In this document: piece after piece, positions 27,212-36,109 of the stretch | Layout of the letters: each line of letters starts with the position of its first letter | Numbering within the stretch: the first letter of the stretch is position 1 | Assembly (NCBI RefSeq): GCF_900142895.1 | Contig: NZ_LT670847.1 | Location: 744,001-808,000, forward strand | Length of the DNA stretch: 64,000 nucleotides | Direction of reading: 5' to 3' | Source of the DNA: Vreelandella subglaciescola | GTDB lineage: Bacteria > Pseudomonadota > Gammaproteobacteria > Pseudomonadales > Halomonadaceae | Notes under the pieces: generated by a model | Databases searched by the model: none | Seen by the model: the letters and a program-made list of their open reading frames with translations, nothing else | Told to the model about the DNA's origin: nothing | Translations under genes and position numbers: made by a program

Positions 27212-28131
27212 AAATGTGTCCGGAAAACTGTTGCCAGATCACAATTGCTCAACCAGATGAACGGCACGGTCGGTACCACTGATCACCTTTTCCAACGCCT
27301 GCTCCCGATGGCTCGAATCGCGCGCTGCATAGGCCACCTGCGCCTGTGTTTTTATGGCGGCAAGCGGTGTGCGCAGTTCGTGGGCGGCATCCGCGGTAAA
27401 GCGACGTTCGTGGTCAAGTAAAACCTGCAAGCGGACAAAAAGAGCATTTAAGGCATCTTGCAGCGGTAAAACTTCACGGGGAGTACCCGTGATATCGAGC
27501 GGTTCAAGCTTGTCCGGCTCACGCTGCTTTACTTCACCAGTAAAGCGAGAAAGCGGCGAAAGCCCTGCACCAACAGATATCCAGATCAGTATGCCCAGTG
27601 CAGGAACAGCAAAATACAAAGGATGCAGCAGATGGGTTGCTATGCTTTCGGCTAGTGCGTTGCGTAGTTCATAGCGCTCACCAACACGCACATTGCTAAG
27701 ACCGGCTTTGTCCCAATGGCTATAGATACGGTATTGAGTACCATTGATGGAGGCGTTTTCAAATCCGCCATACTGTGTGCCTAAGCGTTTTTCAGGAGCC
27801 GTACTTGAATTCAAAAGTAAGGTGCCGTCATGCAGCCATACCTGCAGTATGGTGTCGGTATAGTCGGGAATCTGTTGCGAGCTGGTGCTCTCTAAACTTT
27901 TTAAATTCTCTGAGCTATCTAAACCCTTTGAACTATCTAAACCCTCTGAACTTGCAAACTGCACGGATACCCGTTCAGCCGTTTTCACCAAACGGGCATC
28001 GAGCATGGTGCCAATTTCACTACGCGCATCAAGGTAGGTGAAGAACGCCGTGGCAATCCAGGCAAACAGCACCGATACCGCAAGAATCGCAAACAAACGC
28101 CAGCGTAATGATGTTCGAGTTATTGTCAAAT

Positions 28132-29480
28132 CTGGTGTATGGGCATCAGGCAACGTTCCCGTCTGATTGATCCTCCACTGCTTCTCCGTCCTGGAACTCG
28201 ACGTTGTTAACGACCAGTTCCAGGAGCTGAAATCCCTTAATGCGTTTCCACCGTTTCTGGGCGGTTTGCATCAACTTGAATACCATCGCTAAGGTGGTGT
28301 CTCTGGACCCACAGCCCCGGCTTTTCTTCGTCCTTAGCCGCACCGTGGCAAAGGTCGACTCAATCGGGTTGGTGGTGCGCAGATGAATCCAATGCACCGC
28401 CGGAAAATCGTAAAAGGCCAGTAACTCCTCCCGATCTTTTTTAAGGCACCCCATGGCCTTCGGGTACTTGTCCTGGAAACGCTTCAGTGCGCTGTCAAAC
28501 GCCGTGTGGGCGGCGTCCCGGGTCTCGGCCAGGTAGATCTCATGCAAAGCCGACTTGACCTTGGGTTGCAGGGCCTTGGGAAGCTTATCGAGCACATTGG
28601 CCGTCTTATGCACCCAGCACCGCTGGTGCCGGGTCTCTGGGTAGGCCTTGGTCAGGGCCTTCCAAAAGCCCAAGGCACCGTCGCCCACAGCCAGCTTCGG
28701 GGCGACCCCCAAATGCTGGCTCTTCAGGCTCTCAAGCAGTTCCAGCCAACTCGCCTCGGACTCCCGGTGTCCGTCCTCAACAGCGACCAGTTCCTTGTGG
28801 CCATGCTCGGTGACACCGACGATGACCAGCAAGCACAGCTTGTTGTCCATACGCACGTTGCTGTAAACGCCGTCGGCCCACCAGTAGACATAGCGCTTCT
28901 GGCTCAGATCCCGGCGCTGCCAAGCCTTGTGCTCGTCCTGCCACCGGGCCTTCAAGCGGGAGACCGTATTGGCGGATAAACCTTTGGCCTGATCGCCCAC
29001 CAAGGCGCTCAGGGCTTCCTGAAAGTCTCCGGACGAGACGCCTCGCAGGTAGAGCCAGGGGATCAGCTCATCCAGACTCTTGGCCCGCTTCAGGTACGGC
29101 GGCAATAACGTGCTATTGAAACGGATGCCGGTCCCGCTGCGGTCCCGGACCTTGGGTACTTGCACTTCGACATCGCCAACACCGGTCTGGACGTGACGCT
29201 GAGGCAGGTGGCCATTGCGAACCACAGCCTGACGACCGTCCGGTGCCTTACGATCCGCATACTGCTCAAGCAGCGCTGCCAGCTCGGCATCCACAGCCTC
29301 AGCAATTAGCTTGCGGGCCCCATTACGGATCGTTTCGTGCAATAGATCCTGTTCCAACTCTGGTTGTGAAAGAGCGTGCAGGGTAGACTTTGACATGGCG
29401 TATCATTCCTCTGTTGGTTGTGATCTGGCGAGATCAACCAACAGGATACGCCACCTCTTCAGCCTGCTTCCATACACCAG
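28132..29480 (-). mobile_element. IS256-family element (1349 bp)
   Basis: Terminal inverted repeats begin CTGGTGTATGG on both sides, flanked by the 4-bp repeat AAAT (28128-28131, 29481-29484). IS256 elements usually make 8-9 bp duplications, but excision with 4 bp is what restores the kinase frame. One intact transposase gene. Confidence 0.87.
28146..29396 (-). CDS. IS256-family (mutator-type) transposase
   Basis: 416 residues. Shows the family's N-terminal DEL block, RNGHLPQRHVQTGVGDVEVQVPK, catalytic Asp in WWADGVYSNVR, Asp in AVGDGALGFWKAL, QRCWVHKTANVLDKLP and the NPIESTFATVRLRT Glu region. Complete and probably functional. Its 3' end overlaps an apparent TTG start of the kinase remnant, which is an artefact of the insertion. 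Confidence 0.93.
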   Translation of the reverse strand: MSKSTLHALSQPELEQDLLHETIRNGARKLIAEAVDAELAALLEQYADRKAPDGRQAVVRNGHLPQRHVQTGVGDVEVQVPKVRDRSGTGIRFNSTLLPPYLKRAKSLDELIPWLYLRGVSSGDFQEALSALVGDQAKGLSANTVSRLKARWQDEHKAWQRRDLSQKRYVYWWADGVYSNVRMDNKLCLLVIVGVTEHGHKELVAVEDGHRESEASWLELLESLKSQHLGVAPKLAVGDGALGFWKALTKAYPETRHQRCWVHKTANVLDKLPKALQPKVKSALHEIYLAETRDAAHTAFDSALKRFQDKYPKAMGCLKKDREELLAFYDFPAVHWIHLRTTNPIESTFATVRLRTKKSRGCGSRDTTLAMVFKLMQTAQKRWKRIKGFQLLELVVNNVEFQDGEAVEDQSDGNVA

Positions 29481-29504
29481 AAATCACCATAGCTCATGAT
29501 GTTC

Positions 29505-30170
29505 TCATGGCCCAGGCTTCTCAATCATGTACCCAACACCGCGGATAGTGCGGATCAGTTGCCGATCCAGTTTTCGGCGCAAATGATGCACGAAAACTTC
29601 AATCGCATTGCTCTCTACTTCCTCCCCCCAGCCGTACAGCTGCTCCTCGATTTGTGCTTTTGACATAACTCGCCCTGCGTTGAGCAACAGTGTATGAAGA
29701 ATGGCGAATTCACGTGCAGAGAGATCGACAGTGCCGCCAGACAAAGACACCGAATGACTGGCTGGATCGACCCGGAGCTCCCCGTGACTGATGATCGGTT
29801 CAGCATACCCCTTGGAGCGTCGCAGCAATGCCCGGAGCCGTGCCTGCAACTCAGCGAGATCAAAAGGTTTTCCCAGATAATCATCGGCACCCGCATCCAG
29901 GCCAGCGACTCGGTCCTCCACGGCATCACGAGCGGTCAGGATCAGAATCGGTAAGATCTGCCCTCTTGCCCGGACCCGTCTCAAAAGCTCCATGCCCGAC
30001 AGCCTCGGTAGGCCGAGGTCAAGCACAACAGCATCGTAGCTACCCATGGCGAGAGCAGCATCGGCTTGCTGCCCATCCAGCGCCCAGTCAACCACCAGGC
30101 CTGACTGGGCAATGCCAGCAGCAATTCCGTCACCGAGTAATTTGTCGTCTTCAACGAGGAGAATCTTCAT
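29505..30170 (-). CDS. OmpR-family response regulator (QseB/PmrA type)
   Basis: 221 residues from MKILLVEDD (a TTG three codons upstream is possible; no strong RBS at either). Receiver domain: DD near residue 8, phospho-acceptor Asp in YDAVVLDLGLPRLSG, Thr in ILTARD, Lys in GKPFDLAEL. The C-terminal winged helix (LSAREFAILHTLL ... EVFVHHLRRKL) is complete. Its partner kinase immediately downstream is destroyed by insertions, so it is orphaned and may rely on other kinases such as the paralogue at 36110. Confidence 0.92.
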   Translation of the reverse strand: MKILLVEDDKLLGDGIAAGIAQSGLVVDWALDGQQADAALAMGSYDAVVLDLGLPRLSGMELLRRVRARGQILPILILTARDAVEDRVAGLDAGADDYLGKPFDLAELQARLRALLRRSKGYAEPIISHGELRVDPASHSVSLSGGTVDLSAREFAILHTLLLNAGRVMSKAQIEEQLYGWGEEVESNAIEVFVHHLRRKLDRQLIRTIRGVGYMIEKPGP

Positions 30171-30196
30171 GCGTAGCAACTGACAAGGTGAGTGTT

Positions 30197-30225
30197 GTTA
30201 GCCGGAGAAGGCCTGGCCCTCCCCG
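30197..30225 (-). terminator. GC-rich hairpin after the P-type ATPase
   Basis: Nearly palindromic GCCGGAGAAGGCC/GGCCCTCCCCGGC with two G-T-compatible mismatches, 13 bp past the ATPase stop. It lacks a T-tract, so it may only pause or stabilise the 3' end. Confidence 0.35.
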
Positions 30226-30237
30226 GCGCTTATGCCG

Positions 30238-32208
30238 CTAAACAGCCCGTGCTGGCTGCTGAGCAGCAGGCGGAGCCTTCTGCACGCCCGCTGGGCGAGC
30301 ACGTAGCAACCGCATGCCATTGACCACAACCACTAGCACTGAGATCTGGTGGATGAACATGCCACCGGCCATGTGCACCTCGTTGGCGAACACCCCGGCG
30401 AGGAGACCGGTAACCGTTAGCAGCGCAATCACTACGTTCTGGCGAATGTTGTTCAGAGTCGCCCGGGCAAGCCCAATTGCTTCGGGAATCTTGCCGAGAT
30501 CGTCCGCCATCAGCGCGATATCGGCGCTCTCGATTGCCACGTCGGTTCCGGCGGCCCCCATGGCGATGCCGATATCCGCTGCGGCCAAGGCTGGGGCATC
30601 GTTGATGCCATCGCCAACCATCGCCGTGGGCCCGCTCTCTCGCTGAATCTTTTTGATAGCTTCGAGTTTCTGCTCAGGCAAGAGCCCAGCGTGCACCTCA
30701 TCAATTCCCAGTTCGCGGGCAACCCGCCATGCGCTGGCGGCATGGTCGCCGGTGAGCATTACCAAGCGCTTCACCCCAGTCTTACGAAGAGCCTGCAAGG
30801 CCGCAACAGCGTCGGGGCGAACGCGATCGGCGAACCCGAGCAGCCCAATCACAACACCGTCGACGGCGATCGCTGCGGCGGTCTCACCCCGTGAATGAAG
30901 ATCCTCCAGCGCCGTAATCGCTGCCGCAGGCCACTCTTCAACCCGGGTTTCAATCCAATCGGGGCGACCGATCTCGACTTTCCGATCCTGCCAGCCGGCA
31001 CTGATGCCGCCGCCCGGTGCTGTATCGAAGCTATCCGCCCGGGGGCCAACATAGCTCTCTGGCAAGGCGCGCTCGACCGCCCGACCTAAGGGGTGTTCCG
31101 AGCCACTCTCCGCCAGCGCGGCCCAGCGCAGCAAACGAGTGCCGGTCGAACCTTCATCCGTTATTGTCGGCAGTGCTGGAATGCCAGACAGCGGCGTGAT
31201 CGTCATCACTTCAGGGCGCCCTTCCGTGAGGGTGCCGGTCTTATCGAAAGCAACAGCTTTGATACGACCTGCTGTCTCCAAGTATTCACCACCTTTGATC
31301 AAAATCCCGTCGCGAGCCGCCCGGCCGATGCCAGCGATTATCGAGATGGGTGTGGAGATAACCAACGCACCCGGGCAACCGATTACCAGCAGCGTTAGCG
31401 CTAGGGCGACGTCCTTCGATATCACATAGGCGCCGATCGCCAGAACGATGATCATCGGCGTGTACCAGCTAGCAAAGCGCTCGATCATTCTCTGGGTCGG
31501 GGCCTTGGCCTCTTGGGCCTCCTCAACACGCTGGATGATTCGCGCTAGGGTGGTATCGGCACCTACGCCCTCAGCGTGGATCTCAAGGTAACCGTTATGG
31601 CTTACCGTGCCCGCAAACACCTTGTCGCCCACCTGCTTCTCGGCAGGAATTGGCTCGCCGGTAATTGCGCTCTCGTCGATCGCGGAACGACCGCTGAGGA
31701 TTGCACCATCAACGCCGATACGCCCACCTGGGCGAACCACCACCGTTTCCCCGGGAATTACCTCGTGGGGCGCTACATTAATCTCGCTACCCTCGCGGAA
31801 CACCGTAACCTCGGTCGGCGCCAGCGCCAGCATATCCTTCAGCGCGGAGCGGGTGCGGGCCAGAGTACGCGCCTCTAGGTAGCCGCCCAGCACAAACAAA
31901 AATGTGACTGCGGCAGATTCCCAGTATTCGCCGATGAATATGGCGCCAACGGCGGCAATCGTAACCAGCAATTCAATGCTGATCGCCTTTGCACGCAACG
32001 CGGCGAACGCCCGCAGTGCGATATCCGTACCGGCCACGGCCGCAGCGGTAAGCCAAAGCGCATCGGTAAGCCAGGAAGGGCCACCGAGAAAGTAGCTGGC
32101 GACGCCACCGAGGCTCGCCAAACCCGCCACAAGGGCTACTGTGCCGCGCCGGTGCGCTGGTGAGCGCAACTGGCGAGCCCAGTGGGACAATGTATTGATA
32201 AATTTCAT
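30238..32208 (-). CDS. Heavy-metal P1B-type ATPase, CPG variant
   Basis: 656 residues with no N-terminal metal-binding domain. Order of motifs: actuator DESAITGEPIPAEK, membrane metal site VIGCPGALVISTP, phosphorylation [19 protein letters not shown] (HP motif), GDGINDAPALAAADIGIAMG. The canonical CPC is CPG here. ZntA/CadA-like exporters of Cd, Zn or Pb are the nearest relatives by overall sequence, but the altered site makes metal specificity uncertain. RBS GAGGTG. Downstream of a separate HMA protein that may deliver metal. Confidence 0.88.
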   Translation of the reverse strand: MKFINTLSHWARQLRSPAHRRGTVALVAGLASLGGVASYFLGGPSWLTDALWLTAAAVAGTDIALRAFAALRAKAISIELLVTIAAVGAIFIGEYWESAAVTFLFVLGGYLEARTLARTRSALKDMLALAPTEVTVFREGSEINVAPHEVIPGETVVVRPGGRIGVDGAILSGRSAIDESAITGEPIPAEKQVGDKVFAGTVSHNGYLEIHAEGVGADTTLARIIQRVEEAQEAKAPTQRMIERFASWYTPMIIVLAIGAYVISKDVALALTLLVIGCPGALVISTPISIIAGIGRAARDGILIKGGEYLETAGRIKAVAFDKTGTLTEGRPEVMTITPLSGIPALPTITDEGSTGTRLLRWAALAESGSEHPLGRAVERALPESYVGPRADSFDTAPGGGISAGWQDRKVEIGRPDWIETRVEEWPAAAITALEDLHSRGETAAAIAVDGVVIGLLGFADRVRPDAVAALQALRKTGVKRLVMLTGDHAASAWRVARELGIDEVHAGLLPEQKLEAIKKIQRESGPTAMVGDGINDAPALAAADIGIAMGAAGTDVAIESADIALMADDLGKIPEAIGLARATLNNIRQNVVIALLTVTGLLAGVFANEVHMAGGMFIHQISVLVVVVNGMRLLRARPAGVQKAPPAAQQPARAV

Positions 32209-32270
32209 GATTGTTCACCTCATGGTGAAACTGCCGGGCAGGCTTGTGGCCCGCCCGAACGTTTGTGAAC

Positions 32271-32486
32271 TCAGAATGCGCTGATGCGCGCCTCGTAGCC
32301 GACTTCACGCACGGCTGAAAGCAGCTGCTCAGCCTTGACTTGTTCGGCATCGTGCTCGACCTCGATGCGTCCGGTCGCGAAATGGACCTTGGCATTAGTC
32401 ACACCCCCGAGTCGGCCCAGCGCTTTCTCGATCTTGGTAATGCAGGAAGGACAGTTCAGCTCATCGCTACGCAGTAGGGTCTTCAT
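32271..32486 (-). CDS. Heavy-metal-associated (HMA) chaperone-like protein
   Basis: 71 residues with the ferredoxin-like HMA pattern; the metal site is NCPSC near residues 11-15 (usually GMTCxxC). RBS AGGAG. It precedes the ATPase gene, which lacks its own HMA domain, so the pair looks like a split exporter plus chaperone. A GC-rich hairpin (32228-32258) separates the two genes. Confidence 0.85.
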   Translation of the reverse strand: MKTLLRSDELNCPSCITKIEKALGRLGGVTNAKVHFATGRIEVEHDAEQVKAEQLLSAVREVGYEARISAF

Positions 32487-32578
32487 CTCTCATCTCCTGT
32501 CTGTGTTTGGGTCACGACCAGAATGAGTGATGTGCGTGGTGTGTTACATGAGCCGCAACAAGTAGCTCCACTGAATTG

Positions 32579-33337
32579 TCATAAAATGCGGGAAATGCAC
32601 AGGCGGGCCAGGTTCGTGCGAATGCGAATGCGTATCCACTGTCGACCGGTTTCGATGTCACCGCTGCGCCGCAACCCGGAAATGACCCTACTCACGGTCT
32701 CTGCGGTGGTTGCTACCATGGCGGCGAGGTCCTGTTGCGACAGCGGCGACTGGATCAGAATGCCACCATCGTCAGCTTCCCCCAGCCGGTCAGCGAGACG
32801 CACCAGCACCCGTGCGACCCGTGCCTCCACAGGCAAAGTGCTGATCGCGCAGATCGTTGCTTGAGCCGCTTCGAGATCACGGGCCACAGCATCAAGGACG
32901 TTCAATGCCACTTCGGAATGAGTGCGCAGCAAATATCGGAAGTCGGCGGTCGTGATCGCCAGCACGCAACAGGGTGTCTGCGCGAATGCGCTCTAGGGGT
33001 AGCAGCGCTGACCGAGCATGGTCAGGCCACCGAATAAGTCGCTCTGCCCCAACAGGTCGAGCAGCACCTCCTCCCCAGAGGCGCTGTACTGAAGCAGCTT
33101 GACTCTGCCGGGGGCGACCAGAAATAGCGCTTCGGCCGGCTCGCCCTCATGGTAGATCGCCCCACCGGCCGGGTAGTTGAAGGCACGAAAGTGGTAGTTC
33201 ACAGCGTCGAGCGCCGGTGCCGCTAACCCTTTGAAATAGGGAACGTCACTTAGGATCCGAGCGCGCAGTTCGGTCGAGCAGTGGCCAAGCTCAACGCGCT
33301 CATCACTTAGCGGTGTCGTGCGCTTTCGCTTAATCAT
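32579..33337 (-). pseudogene. Crp/Fnr-family regulator with an in-frame amber codon
   Basis: Starts MIKRKRTTP after GGAGAAG. The cyclic-nucleotide-like domain reads FRAFNYPAGGAIYHEGEPAEALFLVAPGRVKLL. At 32993-32995 the frame has TAG (QRCYP*SAFAQTPCCVLAI) and then continues in the same frame through the dimer helix to the HTH (SQQDLAAMVATTAETVSRVISGLR) at 32579. One base change (for example GAG to TAG) explains it. Upstream of the HMA/ATPase genes, it may have controlled them. Confidence 0.85.
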
Positions 33338-33530
33338 TGCTTCTCCGTTACGCAGGCCCGATCGTTGAGATGAGCCAACCATAACCCTTTCATCGATGAC
33401 GGACTTAATCATCAACGGTAATCCCCCGATAGTCCACCGGATGCCACAAAAGGTGTTGTTCGGGATTAGTTGACCGCTACACAATTGTTAGCTGAGCCTA
33501 ATGGCATGAGCATGATAAGCAAACACCACA

Positions 33531-34220
33531 TTATGCAACCACGCCAAATATTCGACCTACTCCGGCCGTAAGTGCCATCGCGAGCGCACCCCAAAATGTG
33601 ACTCTGATTGCGCCGATAGCAATTGAAGCACCACCTGCACTCGCAGCAATCCCGCCCAGAAGAGCGAGAAACACCAGTGAGGACACCGCAACAACAGAAA
33701 TAAGTTGGCTACCGGGTACAAACCACGCTGCCACCAGCGGAAGTGCTGCACCAACTGTAAAAGTGACTGCCGAAGAGAACGCCGCTTGAACGGGCTGGGC
33801 GCTAACACTTTCCGAGATTCCTATTTCATCCCTGGCGTGTGCACCAAGTGCATCGTGAGCCATTAGCTGCTCAGCAACTTGCTTCGCCAGAGCCGACTCA
33901 AGCCCTCTGCCTTCGTATATTAAAGCGAGCTCCTCTTTTTCAGACTCAAAATCTTGTTCTAATGACCGTTTTTCAATGGCTAGATCCGCCTTTTCAGTAT
34001 CAGACTGAGAGCTGACGGACACGTACTCACCCGCAGCCATAGACATAGCGCCTGCCACTAAACCGGCAAGCCCTGCCAGAAGAATGCCTTCTTGAGCACT
34101 GCTGGCAGCTGCTACACCAATAATAAGACTTGCCGTAGAAACTATTCCGTCGTTCGCACCGAGTACTGCGGCACGTAACCAACCTACGCGATGTGACCGA
34201 TGGACTTCACTATGACTCAT
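33531..34220 (-). CDS. VIT1/CCC1-family transporter
   Basis: 229 residues from ATG (an upstream TTG adds four codons). N-terminal LRAAVLGANDGIVSTASLIIGV is the VIT1 signature, followed by AGLVAGAMSMAAGEYVSVSSQSDTE and the metal-binding cytoplasmic helices (EKRSLEQDFESEKEELALIYEGRG). Members move Fe(II)/Mn(II) out of the cytosol. Not in an obvious operon. Confidence 0.9.
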   Translation of the reverse strand: MSHSEVHRSHRVGWLRAAVLGANDGIVSTASLIIGVAAASSAQEGILLAGLAGLVAGAMSMAAGEYVSVSSQSDTEKADLAIEKRSLEQDFESEKEELALIYEGRGLESALAKQVAEQLMAHDALGAHARDEIGISESVSAQPVQAAFSSAVTFTVGAALPLVAAWFVPGSQLISVVAVSSLVFLALLGGIAASAGGASIAIGAIRVTFWGALAMALTAGVGRIFGVVA

Positions 34221-34279
34221 ATGCTTGCCCAATCATTCGAGTTATTAACGAGGTTGTAGAAAAACCCTTCACAGCACGC

Positions 34280-34618
34280 TCACTTCTTGATGGTCAACTC
34301 ATTGTAGATCGTGTGGAAGCCGTCCGCCCCCTGAGTGAGCTTTATGGCGATATCGATTTGGCTCTGTGTGTCGACGACGCCAACGAGACGCACATCACCT
34401 TTCAGCGTGGTCACGGCGATATCAAAGCCATTCAGCGCGGTGTCCCCCAGCAAAGCATTCTTGACGTTTTTTGTCACGTCGGCATCAGCTACGTTGACGG
34501 CGTTCGAGGTGGTCCGCTGTATACCTTCGAAATTTTCGGGGGGCTTGTTGCAAGCCGTCAACAACGCAAGGCTGACCAAGGCGATGCTCAAGAATTGTGT
34601 TCCACGATATTTGCTCAT
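34280..34618 (-). CDS. BON-domain lipoprotein
   Basis: 112 residues; lipobox LALLTAC, then one BON domain (DADVTKNVKNALLGDTALNGFDIAVTTLKGDVRLVGVVDTQSQIDIA). OsmY-like envelope protein; role in this cluster unknown. Confidence 0.88.
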   Translation of the reverse strand: MSKYRGTQFLSIALVSLALLTACNKPPENFEGIQRTTSNAVNVADADVTKNVKNALLGDTALNGFDIAVTTLKGDVRLVGVVDTQSQIDIAIKLTQGADGFHTIYNELTIKK

Positions 34619-34752
34619 TGTAGTCTACTCATTGCTGGCAGGGTTTCCGCCAATTTTTAATCTATCAGACTGCGCCAGCATGCGGCGTCGGTCTGGGCGT
34701 TGCCAAACAACAGCGGCCCGTCAGTGACCGAGGCTGAAAGGCGAGCCCTATT

Positions 34753-36039
34753 TCAGCGAAACTCAAGAAATTCCTGATGAAAGCGTAATGACACGGACTG
34801 TTGCTTCAGTCCGCTTCGCAGGGCTTTTGCCAGGCCTTGTGGCCCACAAAACCAGATATCAACTTTGCGATTTTGAATTCGCAGTTGGTTCGCGGTCAAT
34901 CGCTGCCCCTGCTTGCTGTCGTGGATGTGCAGTGCTATGTCCGGAAGTTGCTGCGTCAGTTGTCGCACACGAGTCACCATTGGATCATTCGCCGCGCCGG
35001 CGGTGCAGTAATGAAGTGTGACTGCAGGACGTTCTTTCTCGGTATTGATCAGGCGGTTCTCCAGTTCTGCCAGAAACGGCGTGATGCCGATGCCGCCGGC
35101 CACCCAGATCTGCTGGGCGCTTTTCCTGCCGCTGTCGAGATTAAAACGCCCATAGGGACCTTCGAGCGTAACCGCCTGGCCACTGCGTAGCTGCTTCGGG
35201 ATCTTGCGGGTGTAATCTCCTAACGCCTTGATCTGAAAACTCAGCTGCCCGCTGGCATTGTTAGCACAGGACAGACTGAAAGGGTGTGCGCCTTCGATTC
35301 GGTCGAAGGTCACCAGGGCGAATTGTCCGGCTCTATGCCCTGGCCAGCGGTTGCCCATGTCGCAGACGACTTCGGTGATGTTGACTGACGTCTGCTTGAC
35401 GGCCTGAACCAGCCCCTTGTAGCGGCGACTCCTTCCGATTTGTCCCGTCAATGATTGCAGGCTCGCGATGGCACCACCCACCATTAACAATGCCATCAGC
35501 CAGCCGATGGGTTGTTGCCACCACTTCAGCGGAGCCAACAATACAGCATGGGCGGCCAGCGCCAAATAAATCAATGGCATCGCCCGGTGCAGGTAGCGCC
35601 AGTAACCGTAGGGCACCCAGCGAATCAGGGTAATGACAACCAGAAACACTAGCAGATACAGGCCGGGTTCGCCCAAGTCTTCAGCGCCGTCCTGAAGGCT
35701 GTCCAGCAAGCCCGAAAAATTTGCTTCCTTTAGGCTGCGATCCGTTCCAAACCGGGCTTCGAGGGCGTCGTCCGCCATTTCGATCAGCCAGTGTGCCAGG
35801 GCAAAAATGACGGCCAGAATGCCGGTCCATTTATGCAGCTGATACATTCTGTCCAGACCACCTAACGGAGATTCAAACCATCCAGGTCGGGTAGCCAGCA
35901 ACATAGTGATGGACATGAAATTGATGGCAAGGTATCCATTGAGTGTCAGGAAGTGCTCATAACTGAGCCCAGGATTCCAGAAACTCAACTGAACAGCTAA
36001 AAGCAGAAAAAGGGTGACACTGGTACGTAGGTTGGGCAC
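34753..36039 (-). CDS. Ferric-reductase-like transmembrane oxidoreductase
   Basis: 428 residues from GTG at 36039 (GGAG seven bases upstream); the ORF is open farther upstream but would overlap the kinase gene. Six or so helices with heme-ligand histidines in YQLHKWTGILAVIFALAHWL and YLHRAMPLIYLALAAHAVLL, then an FNR-type module: HPFSLSC (FAD), GPYGRF, VAGGIGITPFL (NAD(P)H) and FCGPQGL. This matches the ferric reductase / NADPH-oxidase superfamily: electrons go from NAD(P)H through FAD and heme b across the inner membrane. It follows the two-component genes. Confidence 0.88.
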   Translation of the reverse strand: MPNLRTSVTLFLLLAVQLSFWNPGLSYEHFLTLNGYLAINFMSITMLLATRPGWFESPLGGLDRMYQLHKWTGILAVIFALAHWLIEMADDALEARFGTDRSLKEANFSGLLDSLQDGAEDLGEPGLYLLVFLVVITLIRWVPYGYWRYLHRAMPLIYLALAAHAVLLAPLKWWQQPIGWLMALLMVGGAIASLQSLTGQIGRSRRYKGLVQAVKQTSVNITEVVCDMGNRWPGHRAGQFALVTFDRIEGAHPFSLSCANNASGQLSFQIKALGDYTRKIPKQLRSGQAVTLEGPYGRFNLDSGRKSAQQIWVAGGIGITPFLAELENRLINTEKERPAVTLHYCTAGAANDPMVTRVRQLTQQLPDIALHIHDSKQGQRLTANQLRIQNRKVDIWFCGPQGLAKALRSGLKQQSVSLRFHQEFLEFR

Positions 36040-36065
36040 AAACAAACTCCGGCTGGGTTTGTTTG

Positions 36066-36090
36066 AATTCTGCAGGGTTAACCTGACACC
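36066..36090 (-). promoter_or_regulatory. Putative response-regulator box before the ferric reductase gene
   Basis: The minus strand has TTTAAGGTT, five bases, CAGGTTAAC: two related half-sites resembling PmrA/QseB boxes. Position is between the kinase stop and the reductase start. Confidence 0.4.
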
Positions 36091-36109
36091 AACCTTAAAC
36101 GTCCGGGTT

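Larger units (their letters stand above)
25982..27241 (+). mobile_element. IS3-family element (1260 bp), different subgroup
   Basis: Ends TGAAGTGGTTATAGTTTCCC and, on the other side, TGATCTGGCAACAGTTTTCC, flanked by the 3-bp duplication CAA (25979-25981, 27242-27244). orfA (26049-26348) encodes an HTH plus leucine-zipper protein ([18 protein letters not shown]). orfB (26396-27211, or longer by -1 frameshift near 26340) has the D(D)E core: [37 protein letters not shown]. All appear intact. Confidence 0.9.
24648..29497 (-). pseudogene. Sensor histidine kinase (QseC/PmrB type) broken by three IS elements
   Basis: The ATG at 29497 is 7 nt after the response-regulator stop. Codons 1-5 are followed by an IS256 element; the next part (28127-27242) holds helix 1, a periplasmic domain with an 18-nt internal repeat (GLDSSKGLDSSEN), helix 2, HAMP and the H-box AAHELRTPLA. 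An IS3 element follows VHLVEQL; the part at 25978-25520 has the N-box LVRNLVDNAVRYTP and G-boxes (DTGPGIPEEE, GSGLGLSIAE). An IS5 element then precedes the last codons, stop at 24648. Removing each IS plus one target repeat closes one continuous frame (MSYGDLTITRTSLRWRL...; ...EQLLVLSRIDP...; ...GEGLAVTVRFRAMPV). Confidence 0.9.

Noticed and set aside
28120..28153. TTG start of the kinase at 28153
   Set aside because: It lies inside the IS256 end; the true start is at 29497 before the insertion.
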